From contig BEIB01000019.1 in the NCBI GenBank assembly GCA_002898615.1, positions 1-13,194 on the forward strand: a stretch of DNA of 13,194 bases, read 5' to 3'. The translations under genes and the position numbers were made by a program. Positions within the stretch are counted from its first letter, which is position 1. Every line of letters begins with the position of its first letter. This DNA comes from a bacterium HR25. GTDB taxonomy: Bacteria > Chloroflexota > Dehalococcoidia > SM23-28-2 > HRbin24. The notes below the pieces were generated by a model. That model did no database searches. It saw only the letters and a list, made by a program, of their open reading frames with translations, and was not told where the DNA came from. Below, piece after piece: positions 6,259 to 12,393 of the stretch.

Positions 6259-7812
6259 ATGAAGCTGGTCACGGTAGCGGAGATGCGGGAGGCCGAGGCG
6301 CGCGCCGGCGTCCCCGTCTCCCAGCTCATGGAGAATGCCGGCCTGGCCGTGGCCCAGGAGGTATGGCTGCTGCTGGGTGAGGTGGTTGACAGGCGCGTCC
6401 TCGTCCTGGTGGGCCCAGGCAACAACGGTGGCGATGGCCTGGTGGCCGCCCGTCACCTGCACGACTGGGGCGCCCACGTAGTGGTCTATTTGGTACGGCC
6501 CCGTGCCGAGGACGACCCTGTTTACAGAGAGGTAGCTCAGCGGGGGATAACCGTCCATCGGGCCTGGGAGGACGCCGCCCAGGGCTACCCTCGGCTGGAG
6601 GAGGCGCTGCAGACGGCCGATGTAGTGATAGATGCCATCCTGGGCACCGGCCGCGCCCGCCCCATCGAGGGGGAGATGGCCGAGGTCCTGGGGCGCCTGG
6701 CCGCCGCCCGCTCCCGCACCTGGGGGCCGCGCCTCATCGCCCTCGACCTCCCTACCGGCGTGGACGCCGATACCGGCGCCGCCGACCCCCACGCTGTGGC
6801 CGCCGATGTGACGGTGGCCCTGCAGTGGAGCAAGGTGGGCCTCCACCAGTTGCCCGGCTCCCAACTGGCCGGTCAGGTGCAGACGGTGGACATCGGCATC
6901 CCGGCGGAGATCGAGTCGGCCCTGAGCACAGAGCTCATGGACCGGCGCTGGGCGCGGAGCGCCCTGCCACCGCGGCCCGCCGGGGCGCACAAGGGGACCT
7001 TCGGCCGCGTCTACGTCGTGGCCGGCTCCCCCCGTTTCACAGGGGCGGCCAGGCTGGCCGCCCTGGGGGCCCTGCGGGTGGGAGCGGGGCTGGTCACCCT
7101 GGCCTGCGCCCGCACCGTACACCCCGTGGTGGCGGCTGGCCTCCTGGAGCCTACCTTCCTGCCCCTTCCCGACCACGAGGGCCAGCTCTCCGCCGAGGCG
7201 GTCAGCCCCCTCCTGGAGGCACTGGAAGGGGACAGCGAGTCCCTGCTGGTGGGGCCGGGGCTGGGCAAGGCCGCCTATGTCCAGGCCTTTCTGGGCTCTC
7301 TTCTGGCCGCCCTGGAGGGCCGACAACTACGCGCCCTCGTGCTGGACGCCGATGGCCTCAACAATCTGGCCCTCCTTAAGGACTGGCCGCAGCGCCTGCC
7401 GCCTTACGCTGTCCTCACCCCTCACCCCGGCGAGATGTCCCGCCTGACGGGGCTGTCCGTGGGAGAGGTGCAGGGTAACCGGGTGGCGGTGGCCAGGGAG
7501 CACGCCCGGCAGTGGGGTACCTGCCTCGTCTTGAAGGGTGCCCATACGGTGGTGGCCGCCCCGGACGGCCGGGTGCGCATCAGCCCCTTCGTCAATCCCG
7601 GCCTGGCCAGTGGCGGCACGGGCGACGTCCTGGCGGGGGCCATCGCCGGCCTGGCCGCCCAGGGGCTGGAGCCCTTCGAGGCGGCCAGCCTGGGTGTCTA
7701 CCTGCACGGCCTGGCGGCGGAGCGGGCGCGGGTGGAGCTGGGGGACGCCGGCATGCTGGCAGGCGACCTGCTTCCGGAGCTGCCGCGCGCCATCAAAGAG
7801 CTGCGGGGGTAG
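6259..7812 (+). CDS. nnr: Bifunctional NAD(P)HX epimerase / ADP- or ATP-dependent NAD(P)HX dehydratase
   Basis: Nnr repairs hydrated, damaged NADH and NADPH. The 517-residue protein joins both activities. The N-terminal YjeF_N epimerase domain (1 to about 225) has QLMENAGLAVA (22-32), VGPGNNGGDGLVAARHL (51-67) and DLPTGVDADTG (163-173), where Thr replaces the more usual Ser. The C-terminal ribokinase-like dehydratase domain (about 230-515) has HKGTFGRVYVVAGSPRFTGAA (244-264), GPGLG (332-336), VLDADGLN (361-368), LTPHPGEMSRL (386-396), LVLKGAHTVV (423-432) and the ATP/ADP-binding NPGLASGGTGDVLAGAIAG (446-464). Length and order match full-length bacterial Nnr. ATG 6259 is the family start; GGAG at 6245-6248 gives 10-base spacing. 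It ends 4 bp before recJ, so the pair is probably one transcript. Confidence 0.95.
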   Translation: MKLVTVAEMREAEARAGVPVSQLMENAGLAVAQEVWLLLGEVVDRRVLVLVGPGNNGGDGLVAARHLHDWGAHVVVYLVRPRAEDDPVYREVAQRGITVHRAWEDAAQGYPRLEEALQTADVVIDAILGTGRARPIEGEMAEVLGRLAAARSRTWGPRLIALDLPTGVDADTGAADPHAVAADVTVALQWSKVGLHQLPGSQLAGQVQTVDIGIPAEIESALSTELMDRRWARSALPPRPAGAHKGTFGRVYVVAGSPRFTGAARLAALGALRVGAGLVTLACARTVHPVVAAGLLEPTFLPLPDHEGQLSAEAVSPLLEALEGDSESLLVGPGLGKAAYVQAFLGSLLAALEGRQLRALVLDADGLNNLALLKDWPQRLPPYAVLTPHPGEMSRLTGLSVGEVQGNRVAVAREHARQWGTCLVLKGAHTVVAAPDGRVRISPFVNPGLASGGTGDVLAGAIAGLAAQGLEPFEAASLGVYLHGLAAERARVELGDAGMLAGDLLPELPRAIKELRG

Positions 7813-7816
7813 GGAT

Positions 7817-9520
7817 ATGCGACGCGGCCTCAGAGGACAGCGCTGGCAGCTCCGTCCGCCGCCACCCCCGAATGCCCTGGCCGAGTCGCCCTATCCACCC
7901 CTGATCCGGCAACTGCTGTGGCACCGGGGCGTCGCCAGCGTCGCCGAGGCGGAGCGCTTCTTCGCCCAGACGCCCACGGAGCACGATCCTTTCCTCCTGC
8001 CGGAGATAGGGCGGGCCCTGGCCTGCCTGCGGCGGGCCATCCTGGAGGGCGAGGCCGTGGCCGTCTTCGGCGATTTCGACGTGGACGGCGTCACCGCGGC
8101 CGCCCTCCTCACCGAGACGCTGCGCGATCTGGGCGCCACCGCTGTCCCCTACATCCCGGACCGCTTCAGCGAGGGCTACGGCCTCAACATACCCGCCCTG
8201 CAGATGCTGGCGGAGGCGGGCGTCCGCACGCTGGTGGCCGTGGACTGTGGCACCACCGCCCTGGCGGAGGTGGCGGAGGCGCGGCGGCTGGGCATGGAGG
8301 TGGTCGTCCTGGACCACCACACCGTGCTGGACTCCCTGCCGGGCGCCGTCGCCACCGTCAATCCCAAGCGTTCCGACAGTCGCTATCCCCAGCCGGAGCT
8401 GGCCTCGGTGGGGCTGGCCTACAAGCTGGCCGCCGCTCTCTACGACTCCCTGGCCCGCCCCTTTCCGGACCATATCTATCTGGACCTGGTGGCCCTAGGC
8501 ACTGTGACCGACCTGGTGCCGCTGGTGGACGAGAACCGCTGGCTCCTGCAGCGAGGGCTGCGAGCGCTGCGGCGCACCGAGCGGCCGGGCCTGCGCGCCC
8601 TGATCGAGGAGTCCGGCCTGGCCGGGCGAGAGGTAGATGTGTGGGCCATCGGCTGGGTGCTGGGCCCCCGCCTCAACGCCGCCGGCCGGCTGGCCCACGC
8701 CCGGCAGGCCCTGGAGCTCCTCCTCACCCGGGACGAAGGAGAGGCGCGCCGGCTGGCCCTGGAGCTGTGTCGCCTCAACCAGGAGCGACAGCGGCAGACG
8801 GAGGCAGCGCTGGCGCTGGCCCAGGAGATGGTGGCCAGCGAGGGCCCTGCCCCCCTCATCTTCGTGGGCCACCCCGACATCCCCGCCGGCATCGTGGGGC
8901 TGGTGGCCAGCCGCCTGGCCGAGGAGCACTACCGGCCGGCCATCGTGTGCGAGGTGGGGCCACAGTTCAGCCGGGGCAGCGGGCGCAGCATCCCGGAGTT
9001 CGACATCGTCGCCGCCCTGCGGAGCTGCGGCGACCTCTTCGTCAAGTACGGCGGTCACCGTCAGGCGGCTGGCTTCACCGCCCGGAGCGAGCGACTGGAC
9101 GAGATACGCGACCTCCTCAGGGAACGGGCGGCCCGGGAGCTGGCGGGTGTGGAGCTGGTGCCGCTCCTGGAGATAGACCTCCCCCTGCCCCTGCGCTCCC
9201 TCCGGGGGGAGCTGGTGCGCTGGCTGGAGCGGTTCCATCCCTTCGGCCCGGGGAACCCGGAGCCCGCCTTCCTGGCCCGCGGGGTGAGCGTGGTGGACGT
9301 ACGCCCCGCTGGCGACGGCGGCCGGCACCTGCGCCTCAAACTGCGGGACGGGCCGGTGGTGTGGCCGGGGACGGCCTTCGGCCTGGGCGACGCTCCCCTC
9401 CGGCCGGGCGAGACGGTGGACGTGGTCTACTCCCTGGCGAGGGACCGCGCCCGGGAGGGGCTTCTGGAGCTGAGGATAAAGGACATAGCGCCGGCGGAAC
9501 CGGGCCTGCTCCCCTCCTAG
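7817..9520 (+). CDS. recJ: Single-stranded-DNA-specific 5'-3' exonuclease RecJ
   Basis: RecJ degrades single-stranded DNA from 5' ends in RecFOR gap repair, mismatch repair and base excision repair. The 567-residue protein is of normal length. The DHH domain shows VFGDFDVDGVTAAALL (83-98), VDCGTT (142-147), the DHH triad VLDHHTV (165-171), ALGTVTDLVPL (226-236) and GPRLNAAGRL (283-292). The DHHA1 domain shows GRSIPEFDIVAALRSC (389-404) and YGGHRQAAGF (411-420); the C-terminal OB region begins near HPFGPGNPEPAF (474-485). Manganese ligands Asp86, Asp88, Asp143 and Asp166-His167-His168 are in place. At 356-361 the usual WHPGVVG-like loop reads IPAGIVG, losing its conserved His. ATG 7817 is 4 bp after nnr, with AGGG only 2 bases upstream; upstream residues of this frame lie inside nnr and lack family similarity. 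Confidence 0.95.
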   Translation: MRRGLRGQRWQLRPPPPPNALAESPYPPLIRQLLWHRGVASVAEAERFFAQTPTEHDPFLLPEIGRALACLRRAILEGEAVAVFGDFDVDGVTAAALLTETLRDLGATAVPYIPDRFSEGYGLNIPALQMLAEAGVRTLVAVDCGTTALAEVAEARRLGMEVVVLDHHTVLDSLPGAVATVNPKRSDSRYPQPELASVGLAYKLAAALYDSLARPFPDHIYLDLVALGTVTDLVPLVDENRWLLQRGLRALRRTERPGLRALIEESGLAGREVDVWAIGWVLGPRLNAAGRLAHARQALELLLTRDEGEARRLALELCRLNQERQRQTEAALALAQEMVASEGPAPLIFVGHPDIPAGIVGLVASRLAEEHYRPAIVCEVGPQFSRGSGRSIPEFDIVAALRSCGDLFVKYGGHRQAAGFTARSERLDEIRDLLRERAARELAGVELVPLLEIDLPLPLRSLRGELVRWLERFHPFGPGNPEPAFLARGVSVVDVRPAGDGGRHLRLKLRDGPVVWPGTAFGLGDAPLRPGETVDVVYSLARDRAREGLLELRIKDIAPAEPGLLPS

Positions 9521-9580
9521 CCAGTGGAAATGCCCCCGGGGAGCGGGAGCGAGAGGAAAGCGGACTGGCCGCCGCCCGGG

Positions 9581-9611
9581 CCGCCCGTGGGGGGTGGCCA
9601 CCGACGGGCGG
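9581..9611 (+). terminator. GC hairpin between recJ and recF, possible terminator
   Basis: The arms CCGCCCGT (9581-9588) and ACGGGCGG (9604-9611) pair perfectly over 8 bp around a 15-base loop, which itself contains the 10-base palindrome GGTGGCCACC (9593-9602). It begins 61 bases after the recJ stop and lies upstream of the candidate recF promoter, a sensible place to end the upstream transcript. No T-run follows, so if it terminates it is not a classical intrinsic terminator. The rest of the 174-bp gap (9521-9694) shows no supported gene. Confidence 0.35.
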
Positions 9612-9682
9612 ACGGGGATGACGGCGGCGAGAGGGTACCGTCCTGCGCCTGGCCATCCGTGGAGCGGCCGCCGACTGGCGCG

Positions 9683-9688
9683 TAAAAT
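9683..9688 (+). promoter_or_regulatory. Candidate -10 box of a leaderless recF promoter
   Basis: TAAAAT matches the -10 consensus at 5 of 6 positions and sits in a sharp A/T pocket (9683-9694) within very GC-rich DNA. Its end is 6 bases before the recF GTG, so a transcript starting at the usual distance would begin at or next to the start codon. No Shine-Dalgarno sequence lies in the preceding 20 bases. A -35 is poor (TGGAGC at 9660-9665, 17-base spacer, 3 of 6 matches). Confidence 0.4.
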
Positions 9689-9694
9689 AAAAAT

Positions 9695-10870
9695 GTGAGA
9701 CTGCGCTCCCTGCGGCTGACCAACTTCCGCAACCTCCGTCGACTGGAGCTGGAGCTTCCCGCAGGCGTCCACCTCTTCATAGGCGACAACGCCCAGGGCA
9801 AGACCAACCTCCTGGAGGCCGTCCATTTCCTCTCCGCCATGAGGGCCTTCCGGGCGGAGACCGACGCCCAGGTGGTCGGGTGGGAGGGGCTGGCCGAGGG
9901 GAGCCCCCTGGCCCGACTGGTGGGCGAGGTGGAGAGAGCGGCCGGGCCCCTTCGTATAGAGCTGGTGGTGACGGCGCGGGAGGGCGCTGGCTCCCTCCAG
10001 GCCAGCAAGACCGTGCGGGTCAACGGCGTGCCTCGCCGTTTGCAGGAGGCGGTGGGCCTCTTCCTGGCCGTCCTCTTCACCGTCGAGGACATAGACCTCC
10101 TCACCGGGCCGCCGGCCCTCCGTCGACGTCTCCTGGACGGCATCATCGCCCAGACGGATCACGAATACCTGCTGGCCCGCCAGCGCCTGGACAAGGTGCT
10201 CCTCCAGCGCAACCACCTGCTGCGCCGACTGCGGGAGAGGGCGGCCCAGCCGGAGGAGCTCGCCTTCTGGGACGAGACCCTGGCCAGCGACGCCGCCTAC
10301 ATCGTCTGGGCGCGGGCCCGCGCTGTGGCCGAGCTTGACCGCCTGACCAGGGAGACCGGCCCCGTCCTGGGCGAGACGGAGGAGCTGAGACTGGTCTACC
10401 GTCCCCGGCTAGGGCCGTCCGCCTCCTCCGCCCTGGGCGGGCCGGTGGAGGGGCTGGCCGAGGGGTTCCTGCAAGACCTGCGCCGGGGGCTGCGACACGA
10501 GATCGCCGCCGGTATGACCCTCCTGGGCCCCCAGCGGGACGACGTGGAGTTCCAGCTAGCGGGGGCGCCGGTGGCCGGCTACGCCTCCCGCGCCCAGCAG
10601 CGAAGCGTCGCCCTGGTCCTGCGACTGGCCGAGGCCCGCTACCTGCAGGCCGTGCGGCATGAGACGCCTGTCCTCCTCCTGGATGACGTCCTCTCGGAGA
10701 TGGACGGCCGGCGGCGGGCGCGGGTCGTGGAGGCCCTGGCCCCCTACGAGCAGGTCTTCCTCACCGCCACCGATACCTCGCCCTTCCCGGCCGCGCTGCT
10801 GGCGCGGGCCTGGGTCTACCTTATTTTCGCTGGCGAGGTGCGGCCGGCTACCTCGCCAGCGGCCCCGTGA
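9695..10870 (+). CDS. recF: DNA replication and repair protein RecF
   Basis: RecF is an SMC/ABC-type ATPase that, with RecO and RecR, loads RecA at single-strand gaps. The 391-residue protein has N-terminal LRLTNFRNLRRLELELPAG, Walker A GDNAQGKTNLLEA (30-42), VRVNGVPRR (108-115), FTVEDIDLLTGPPALRRRLLD (128-148, the conserved PxxRRxFLD region), LLGPQRDDVEF (276-286), signature YASRAQQRSVALVLRLAE (296-313) and Walker B PVLLLDDVLSEMD (325-337). The signature normally reads SRGQQR; here Ala300 replaces Gly. GTG 9695 is the start, fixed by homology; the ATG at 9693 is out of frame and meets TGA at once. No Shine-Dalgarno is visible. It is next to recJ, a functional partner, rather than dnaA-dnaN. 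Its last 23 bases overlap the convergent minus-strand kinase gene. Confidence 0.94.
   Translation: MRLRSLRLTNFRNLRRLELELPAGVHLFIGDNAQGKTNLLEAVHFLSAMRAFRAETDAQVVGWEGLAEGSPLARLVGEVERAAGPLRIELVVTAREGAGSLQASKTVRVNGVPRRLQEAVGLFLAVLFTVEDIDLLTGPPALRRRLLDGIIAQTDHEYLLARQRLDKVLLQRNHLLRRLRERAAQPEELAFWDETLASDAAYIVWARARAVAELDRLTRETGPVLGETEELRLVYRPRLGPSASSALGGPVEGLAEGFLQDLRRGLRHEIAAGMTLLGPQRDDVEFQLAGAPVAGYASRAQQRSVALVLRLAEARYLQAVRHETPVLLLDDVLSEMDGRRRARVVEALAPYEQVFLTATDTSPFPAALLARAWVYLIFAGEVRPATSPAAP
10828..10861. terminator. 12-bp perfect hairpin shared by convergent recF and lipid kinase ends
   Basis: CGCTGGCGAGGT (10828-10839) and ACCTCGCCAGCG (10850-10861) are perfect reverse complements around a 10-base GC-rich loop. 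The element lies inside the recF coding 3' end and contains the stop codon (10848-10850) of the opposing gene at the loop edge. Being symmetrical and at a convergent junction, it is placed to stop or stall transcription from both sides. Neither strand has a T-run after the stem, so its terminator role is inferred from position and structure. Confidence 0.5.
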
Positions 10871-11768
10871 GGACGCGCGGCCGTCTGCCTCGGGGCACCA
10901 CGGCCCAGAGGGCAGCGGGGCAGACCTCCACCACCGGGGGCGACTTCACCATAGCGTCGCCGTCTAGCTGGAGGGGCAGAGGCTGCTCCCACTCCAGGCG
11001 GAGCCGCCGGGCCTGCCGGTACAGCACCCGGGACGAACGCAGGTGACGTCGCAGCAGGACGCGCAGGACGTGAAGGACAGTCCCGGCGAGCCCTTCGCCC
11101 TGGAAGAGGCAGAGGTCAAGGCGGCCATCGTCCACCAGGGCCAGGGGGGCCACGTCCACCAGGCCGGCGTAGTTGCGGACGTTGGCCGCCACCAGCATGA
11201 GGGCACGGGCCTCCACGAGCTCGCCATCGGCCTCCACTCGCAGAGGCCGCCCTCGCCAGCGCAGGGCCTCCCGTATGGCGGCCAGAGCGTAGGCAGCGGC
11301 CCCCAGCCGACGCTTGAGGCGGAGACTGACGGTCCGGGCTATCTGGCCGTCCAGCCCGAAGCCGGCCATCAGCAGGAAATGCTCGTCCCCGGCCCTCCCC
11401 AGGTCGACACGCCGCCGCTCCCCCTCCAGGGCGGCCCGGGCGGCCGCCTCGGCCCTCAGGGGGAAGCCCATCTCCCGCGCCCAGATGTTGACGGTGCCGG
11501 CCGGTATGGGCGCCAGGGCGGTCTCCGTCCCCGCCAGGCCACAGGCCGCCTCTCGCAGGGTGCCGTCGCCGCCGCAGACCAGGACCAGGGAGACAGCGCG
11601 CTCGGCAGCCGCCGCCGCCAGGTGACGGGCGTGGCCGGGCCACTCGGTCTCCCGCCACTCGGTCTGCCAGCCCCCCGCCTCCAGCGTTTCCCTGACCTCC
11701 TCCAGCCGCCGCCGGGAGGGCAGGTTGTGGGCCACCGGATTGACGATGACGAGAGCGTTGCGCTCCAT
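10848..11768 (-). CDS. Diacylglycerol kinase family lipid kinase (DagK_cat, YegS-like)
   Basis: The 306-residue protein is of the usual length for soluble bacterial lipid kinases of the DgkB/YegS type, which phosphorylate diacylglycerol or related lipids at the membrane face. Seen: IVNPVA (8-13), nucleotide-binding VCGGDGTLREA (64-74), PIPAGTVNIWARE (87-99, the P-x-GTxNxxAR block), GFGLDGQI (136-143), APLALVDDGRLDLCLF (207-222) and QLDGDAM (267-273). Variations from consensus are GTVNIWA for GTxNDLA and DGD for the common DGE. No transmembrane helix is evident. ATG 11766-11768 is used; GGAGGG sits directly against it with no spacer, which is unusually tight, yet no other in-frame start precedes the conserved VNP motif. 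It converges on recF and is divergent from the VOC gene. The exact lipid substrate cannot be read from sequence. Confidence 0.85.
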   Translation of the reverse strand: MERNALVIVNPVAHNLPSRRRLEEVRETLEAGGWQTEWRETEWPGHARHLAAAAAERAVSLVLVCGGDGTLREAACGLAGTETALAPIPAGTVNIWAREMGFPLRAEAAARAALEGERRRVDLGRAGDEHFLLMAGFGLDGQIARTVSLRLKRRLGAAAYALAAIREALRWRGRPLRVEADGELVEARALMLVAANVRNYAGLVDVAPLALVDDGRLDLCLFQGEGLAGTVLHVLRVLLRRHLRSSRVLYRQARRLRLEWEQPLPLQLDGDAMVKSPPVVEVCPAALWAVVPRGRRPRVLTGPLAR

Positions 11769-11917
11769 CCCTCCGCCTCAGGGGTGTGACGCTAGCCCCT
11801 GCCTGGTCGCTCCTTTATCATCTTGCATAGTGCGCTCTCGTTCTACGAGCGTTTTGGCATAGACATTTGCCGGCGAGCAAATGCTAAGACATTTTCTGAT
11901 GTCGGTAGGGGGCGGAG
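11769..11917. other. Divergent, relatively AT-rich intergenic region
   Basis: This 149-bp gap lies between the minus-strand lipid kinase and the plus-strand VOC gene and must hold start signals for both directions. It is much richer in A/T than the rest of the window, especially 11810-11900. TATCAT at 11816-11821 resembles a -10 box on the plus strand but has no good -35 partner. A small stem CGCTC/GAGCG (11833-11851) is followed by TTTT. I could not assign a confident promoter on either strand. Confidence 0.5.
11857..11894. repeat. Direct repeat and palindrome cluster, candidate operator
   Basis: Two near-identical copies, GCATAGACATTT (11857-11868) and GCTAAGACATTT (11883-11894), match at 10 of 12 positions and are 26 bases apart. 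Between and overlapping them lies the perfect inverted repeat CATTTGC-N6-GCAAATG (11864-11883). Such a layout suits a dimeric regulator binding near the VOC gene start, or an RNA hairpin in its leader. A third GCATAG occurs at 11825-11830. The role is inferred. Confidence 0.4.
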
Positions 11918-12358
11918 ATGGACCTTGACGCAGGCATCAAGTATATGGACCACGTCTGCTGGGCGGCCTGGAGGCTGGAGGACGTCCTCCCTCTCCTGAC
12001 ACAGCTTCTGGGCATGAAGGTGGTGGAGGAGTTCAACGACGAGGAGCGGGGCTACAGCGGCGTTACCCTGCTGGCCCCGGGCGGTAACGTCCGCCTGGAG
12101 GTGCTGGTGCCCACCGCCGAGGACTCCTTCCTGGCCCGCTTCCTCCGCCAGCGGGGCCCCGGCCTCCACCACATCACCTTTCACGTGCACGACATAGAGC
12201 GGACGGCCGAGGCGATACGGGCCTTCGGCATCGAGCCGTGGGGCGGCATCCACCGGCGCCCGGACGGTGTGGCCGAGACCTTCATCCATCCCAGGGACTC
12301 CGGCGGCGTACTCATCCAGTTCTCCCAGTTCCCGGAAGAGACGGGCGCTGCCAAGTAG
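11918..12358 (+). CDS. VOC-family protein, methylmalonyl-CoA-epimerase-like
   Basis: The 146-residue protein has two beta-alpha-beta-beta-beta halves of the vicinal oxygen chelate fold. KYMDHVCWAAWRLED (8-22) supplies His12, NVRLEVLVP (57-65) supplies Glu61, RQRGPGLHHITFHVHDIE (77-94) supplies His84/85, and ETFIHPRDSGGVLIQFSQ (120-137) forms the last strand. The RGxGxHHIxFxVxDI block is typical of methylmalonyl-CoA epimerase, which interconverts the R and S isomers of methylmalonyl-CoA. However, the final metal-binding and catalytic Glu (Glu141 in the Propionibacterium enzyme) is Gln134 here (VLIQF rather than VLIEL), so epimerase activity is doubtful; another small-molecule isomerase or dioxygenase-like role is possible. 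ATG 11918 follows GGGGGCGGAG. It is 35 bp ahead of an alpha/beta hydrolase gene, suggesting an operon; no methylmalonyl-CoA mutase is in view. Confidence 0.72.
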   Translation: MDLDAGIKYMDHVCWAAWRLEDVLPLLTQLLGMKVVEEFNDEERGYSGVTLLAPGGNVRLEVLVPTAEDSFLARFLRQRGPGLHHITFHVHDIERTAEAIRAFGIEPWGGIHRRPDGVAETFIHPRDSGGVLIQFSQFPEETGAAK

Positions 12359-12393
12359 CCCGCCCCGACGCTGAGCCGACGAGGTAGGAGGCG

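Noticed and set aside
6049..7326. 425-codon minus-strand open frame across acpS and nnr
   Set aside because: Antisense shadow of conserved domains with a repetitive Gly/Gln/His/Ala composition and no recognisable motif.
7538..7816. Upstream extension of the recJ frame inside nnr
   Set aside because: It is a Trp/Arg/Pro-rich shadow of the conserved Nnr dehydratase end; the start at 7817 gives normal RecJ length.
9693..9698. ATG at 9693 as the recF start
   Set aside because: It is out of frame with RecF and followed directly by TGA; GTG 9695 is in frame with the conserved N-terminus.
8495..10216. 573-codon minus-strand open frame across recJ and recF
   Set aside because: The opposite strand carries intact RecJ and RecF motifs; the antisense product is a compositional artefact.
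11833..11855. Intrinsic terminator from stem CGCTC/GAGCG plus TTTT
   Set aside because: The stem is only 5 bp with a 9-base loop and no plus-strand gene ends upstream of it, so I list it only as part of the intergenic region.
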